Both the position numbers and the translations under genes were made by a program. The notes under the pieces are model-generated. The model saw only the letters and a program-made list of their open reading frames with translations, did no database searches and was not told the origin of the DNA. From Ophiothrix spiculata (lineage: Eukaryota > Echinodermata > Ophiuroidea > Amphilepidida > Ophiotrichidae), in assembly GCA_000969725.1 (NCBI GenBank), contig JXSR01S064711.1: a stretch of DNA of 20,411 nt; one strand, given 5' to 3'. Below, piece by piece: positions 17,052 to 20,411 of the stretch. The stretch's first letter is position 1, and every line of letters starts with the position of its first letter.

Positions 17052-17517
17052 CAGCGTTCGAATTAAGGAAAAAAACATGGTTGTCCGTCGGACAACCAGG
17101 TTGTAATTTTTGGTTGTCCGTCAGATATTTGGTTGTCCGTCAGGCGCAGCGCCAGACTCTAAAAGGTACCCCCAAAAAATTTGACTTAGCTTTTCAAAAC
17201 TGACAAGCGAAAAAAAAAAGGTCTCCCAAGCGCACATAGGCCTACAGCTACGAGACACCTACTTCTCTAAAACATTTTCAACAGATAATTGATAAAAGTC
17301 ATATTTTTCATGGCGATTAGGGAATTACAGAAAAATGCTAACACATTTTTACAATTTTATCGAAGGTTCAAGTTTTGAAATAAACAAACATAGAAGTATG
17401 TTTACTTGACTTTGAAAAATTATAGTTGTCCGCCGGACAACCACAGCATAAATTTAGGTTGTCCGGCGCTAGATTTGGTTGTCTCGGACAACCGGACAAC
17501 CATAATTTCGAACGCTG
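17052..17517. mobile_element. 466-bp inverted-repeat element packed with GTTGTCCG motifs
   Basis: CAGCGTTCGAATT at the left and AATTTCGAACGCTG at the right are inverted ends. Next to both are blocks of GGTTGTCCG. The octamer GTTGTCCG occurs five times on the plus strand and its complement CGGACAAC four times, several joined as palindromes (GGTTGTCCGTCGGACAACC). The middle (about 17160-17410) lacks the motif. The target duplication is not clean. The element abuts the LINE remnant. Confidence 0.7.
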
Positions 17518-18165
17518 CTATAATAGCACATAGGGGATAAAGTTATGAACGCCATAAAAATGTCTGACCTCCCCCCCCCCCCCCACCCCTTGAAATCAAG
17601 AATATTATAACATTTCAATAATTATAATTTATTTTATGATGCATGCAAAATTTGATCCTATAATGGAAATCAGGGATAATTGTTCTACCTATTTTCCTGT
17701 CAGGGAAAATCCTGGGAATTTGATAAAAATGCCTCAAAATTAGGGAATAATCAGGGAATTTTAATGGTCACACACTTTTGCCGGGAGGGTGGGGTGAAAA
17801 CCTTGGTGCTCATAGACAGAAATGTTCACCCAAAATTTTCTAGGAACCAAATCACCCATATAGGTTGATCACTTTATAAAAATCGCAATTTTCATGAACA
17901 TTTGGACTGTCGGTGCAAATTTATCAGTGGTTTTTATTTCTAAGATTGTCAAAATTTAAGCCATCTTGGCACAAATTTTAGAGATTTTTACAGAGTTCCC
18001 AGTATACTTTAAAACGAAATTTCCAGATTTTTTTTCCTGACACAGACTCCATGATAATTATGAATTATTTTGCCAAAGAAAGCAAAAACGGGTTACTTTA
18101 ATCCTATGACTACGCATATTAAGAACAGAGACCTACCTAGCACATCGGCGAAAATGAGTCGGACC
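17518..18165. other. Intergenic DNA with a poly-C tract, no gene seen
   Basis: A run of 14 C lies at 17571-17584. Around 17672-17762 the motif TCAGGGA(A/T)AA recurs, with ATCAGGGATAATTG, GTCAGGGAAAATCC and AATCAGGGAATTTT, probably a piece of a dispersed repeat. No coding region is supported. Confidence 0.45.
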
Positions 18166-18360
18166 CAGGGCCGTAGCTAGACGTGGGAGTGTGACACCCC
18201 ATCATTCATATCAGTCGACAAATTCATGTGCCAGTTGGCAAAATGGAGGAGGGGAGAGAAAAAAGAAGAGAAGGAAAAAAAGAAAAGACAAGAAAAAGAA
18301 AAGTCAAGAAGAGAAAAGGAAGGGAAGAAAGGGAAAGAAAAGAAGGAAAAGAAAAAACTA
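18166..18360. mobile_element. hAT-like left end followed by a polypurine tract
   Basis: CAGGGCCGTAGCTAGACGTG has the CAG(G/T)G(C/G)CGTA form of hAT termini. It is followed about 80 bp later by a 113-bp nearly pure A/G tract (18245-18357, three pyrimidines). The same order (hAT end, then polypurine) is seen at 13776-13879. The other end was not found in the window. The Lys/Glu-rich open frames over the tract are low-complexity artefacts. Confidence 0.45.
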
Positions 18361-18875
18361 AAACGAGCGCCGGAAGGAGCCTTTTCTCTTACCTCCGAGG
18401 TAGGGGAAAGGAAGGTTACAGAATGTATAGCCTAGTAAAGTACCAGTTGGGTAGGCTTAAGACCCTATCAGTCAACAAAACTTCAAAATAAAGGGCCAAA
18501 AATGGAGCTATAAAATACAAAGTAAGACAAAAAAGCTTATTAGTGATAAATGCCATAATTATTGACCATTTTTTGAAAAGAATATGGGGTGAAGTGAATT
18601 TCCAAAGTCGGTAAATAGTCCAGAGAATAGGAACTAGAGGATAGGACCATGACAGAGAAAGGAAACAAGATGATTGTTTAAGATGAGGACAACAAGTATT
18701 TGGCAATTTTAAGTGCAGTATAAATTACTGCCGAGTCGGCAAATTTAAGATCTGAAAAGTTCAGAACACAAGACAGAAGACTGGTAAAATTTATGAAGTC
18801 CAGCCATGCAATCTGCAGTTGGCAAATTCATGATTACAAGTCAACAAGTTTGCAGTTGACAAAAACACAAATATT
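18361..18875. other. Unassigned sequence, possibly the interior of the hAT-like element
   Basis: No domain or repeat was recognised. GGCAAATTTAAGATC, TTGGCAAATTCATGA and similar GGCAAATT motifs recur near 18737-18830. Confidence 0.35.
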
Positions 18876-18899
18876 TTGACCAAAAAGTGTCTTTTTACC

Positions 18900-19225
18900 G
18901 TTTTTGCAGTGCAAGTATCTTTAAATCCTTCTACTAGAATTCTTCTTAAAGTATTCACACTTGTGTCACGAATTCAATTCAAAGAAATCAAAATCGTTCA
19001 GCTTCTGAGGCTCCCTCAGACTCTCCCTGTGCAAATATATTCATTTGTCCAGAATTTCTTTAACGTTTTCACAAAATGCCATGAATTTAATTCAAACAAT
19101 TCAAAATCTGTCAGGTTCTGACGGGGGCACATTCACTGCCAAATGCCACGAAATCAATTCAATAAAATATCTTCAAATCAATACCGTATTTTCATATCTG
19201 TCTAGAATTCTCTTTAAGGCTACCA
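18900..19225. repeat. Degenerate tandem repeat, units of about 115-150 bp
   Basis: AGAATTCTTCTTAAAG (18936), AGAATTTCTTTAACG (19051) and AGAATTCTCTTTAAGG (19204) mark successive units. Between them CACGAATTCAATTCAAAGAA, CATGAATTTAATTCAAACAA and CACGAAATCAATTCAATAAA align. The units have diverged and differ in spacing. No coding role is supported. Confidence 0.5.
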
Positions 19226-20411
19226 TGGCTACAGTCCCTAAATGGGTGCCATCTTAACTGCAACTTTTTACCTACTTACATTATATTTATCAGAATAATA
19301 CAATGTTTGGCGTACATATGTAATAGAGTCTCTAGTTTATACATGAGACTTATGTAGTGATTTCACGTCCATTATCAAGGTCAAAATTACATCAATAAAC
19401 TACTTCGAAAAATTTACACCTTTTCGCCTGTTTTCAAATTTTGACAAATTGTGTAGGCTTGATACTTTTTATTGAATTACAAATAATATTTTATAAATGT
19501 GTTGTGTTGATTTTGAATGATAATGTAACAAACCCGCGTTGTTTTGCCCGAAAAACCGGGACGGTGAAATTTATGATTCCGAGTTCGCCTTGATCGTAAA
19601 ACACGATCTGATTCACTGCGATAGATAATCTTGTTCATACAGATCGTGCGGGGAACTATACTGATGACCTTAACCACTCCAATACAGGGGCGTTCAAACA
19701 AAAGGGGGGCCAACTCACCCCACCCTCCCCTACCCATTATTACAAATAACTTTCAATTTCCATTCAAAATGATGCGTTTCATTTGTCTTTCTCTTTCCCT
19801 GTATGCAGCGGGGAAAAAACCTTACCCCCCCCCCCCCCCCTCCTCTGGGTAGACGAGGGTTAAAGGAGCATGGTCCGATTGTGTCAACTTTTTCAAACTC
19901 TTTCCGATTTTGGTACCAAAATAATACTCATATTTTTCTCATCCTATTTGAAAATTTACGACTGAAGCCTGTTTATCAGTTGGCAGATACGAGTAAAAAT
20001 GTGGCTCATTATGGTAAACGAAATTTCTTTATGCAAAGTGTTGGAAATTTTGAAATAGGGCCTATACATATACCCCAAAACACCCCTGTATCGCATATAT
20101 GCCATAAGTCGAAGTTGTTTTTTAGTAAAAAATGATTAAATGGTTAAATTACCAATATAAATTATTGTAAACGGAATCATCAACGCGTATGTCAAACATT
20201 AAATCTATTACTGTCTCCAGTCAACCAGCAGGTCAGTCTGTGCCACTGAGCTATATACGTGGAGGGGCTGATACAGTATAAAAGGTATAGGACCACTCAA
20301 AGCACCGGAAGCATCAGCCATTTGATCACCCTCTAAAAGACCTGCATCTTAATAAACAAAACGCCATACGGCCCACCCATACTAATTGCAATTGTCAAGC
20401 GCCACTACTAT
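19226..20411. other. Intergenic DNA with a hAT-like end and a poly-C tract
   Basis: CAGGGGCGTTCAAACAAAAG at 19685, followed by GGGGGGCC, resembles a hAT terminus, but no partner was found. Sixteen consecutive C lie at 19825-19840. The 19530-19640 stretch is CpG-richer. No gene is supported. Confidence 0.4.

Noticed and set aside
18226-18491. Two Lys/Glu-rich open frames
   Set aside because: They simply translate the polypurine tract, and low-complexity DNA gives such frames by default.
20243-20253. Minus-strand TAGCTCAGTGG, a perfect tRNA A-box-like match
   Set aside because: No B box at proper spacing and no cloverleaf could be drawn. It may be a SINE scrap or chance.

Overview
The window is AT-rich eukaryotic DNA. 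It carries one spliced gene with canonical GT-AG introns, a tRNA-related SINE, a LINE remnant and many short inverted-repeat DNA transposons. Nothing in it looks bacterial. The gene is a DNMBP (Tuba)/ARHGEF37/38-type scaffold, found across animals. The vertebrate-type telomere motif (TTAGGG), the long introns and the dense MITE load suggest a marine invertebrate, perhaps an echinoderm or hemichordate. The species cannot be fixed from the sequence.

Region 1 (1-7022, + strand) is the 3' end of the DNMBP-like gene. Four exons (1366-1542, 3849-4068, 5543-5664, 6840-7022) join in frame (intron phases 0, 1, 0) into the last 233 residues: the end of the BAR domain, a basic linker, an SH3 domain split by a phase-1 intron, a short linker, and a C-terminal SH3 ending in a stop. 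The N-terminal SH3s, the DH domain and most of the BAR domain would lie upstream. A 57-bp in-frame candidate exon sits at 2185-2241. The introns hold several MITEs, a telomere-motif element, a degenerate GATT repeat, two SINE copies (85 bp identical) and a 505-bp inverted-repeat element.

Region 2 (5563-7545) is the most unusual part. The SH3-linker exon and its splice donor have been tandemly copied (three clear copies plus a decayed one), with two inverted MITE copies between copy 3 and the decayed copy. The last exon's tail, stop codon and start of the 3' UTR have also been tandemly copied, about five units in all. Most copies look like decayed pseudo-exons, but several keep donors, frames or stop codons.

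Region 3 (7546-20411) has no gene I can support. It is a bed of transposon remnants: hAT elements with 8-bp target duplications (8023-8237, 13776-14512), PIF/Harbinger-like and TA-flanked MITEs, a 5'-truncated LINE on the minus strand (about 16259-17051) abutting a MITE rich in GTTGTCCG motifs, plus polypurine and poly-C tracts. I see no CRISPR array, rRNA gene or intact tRNA gene.
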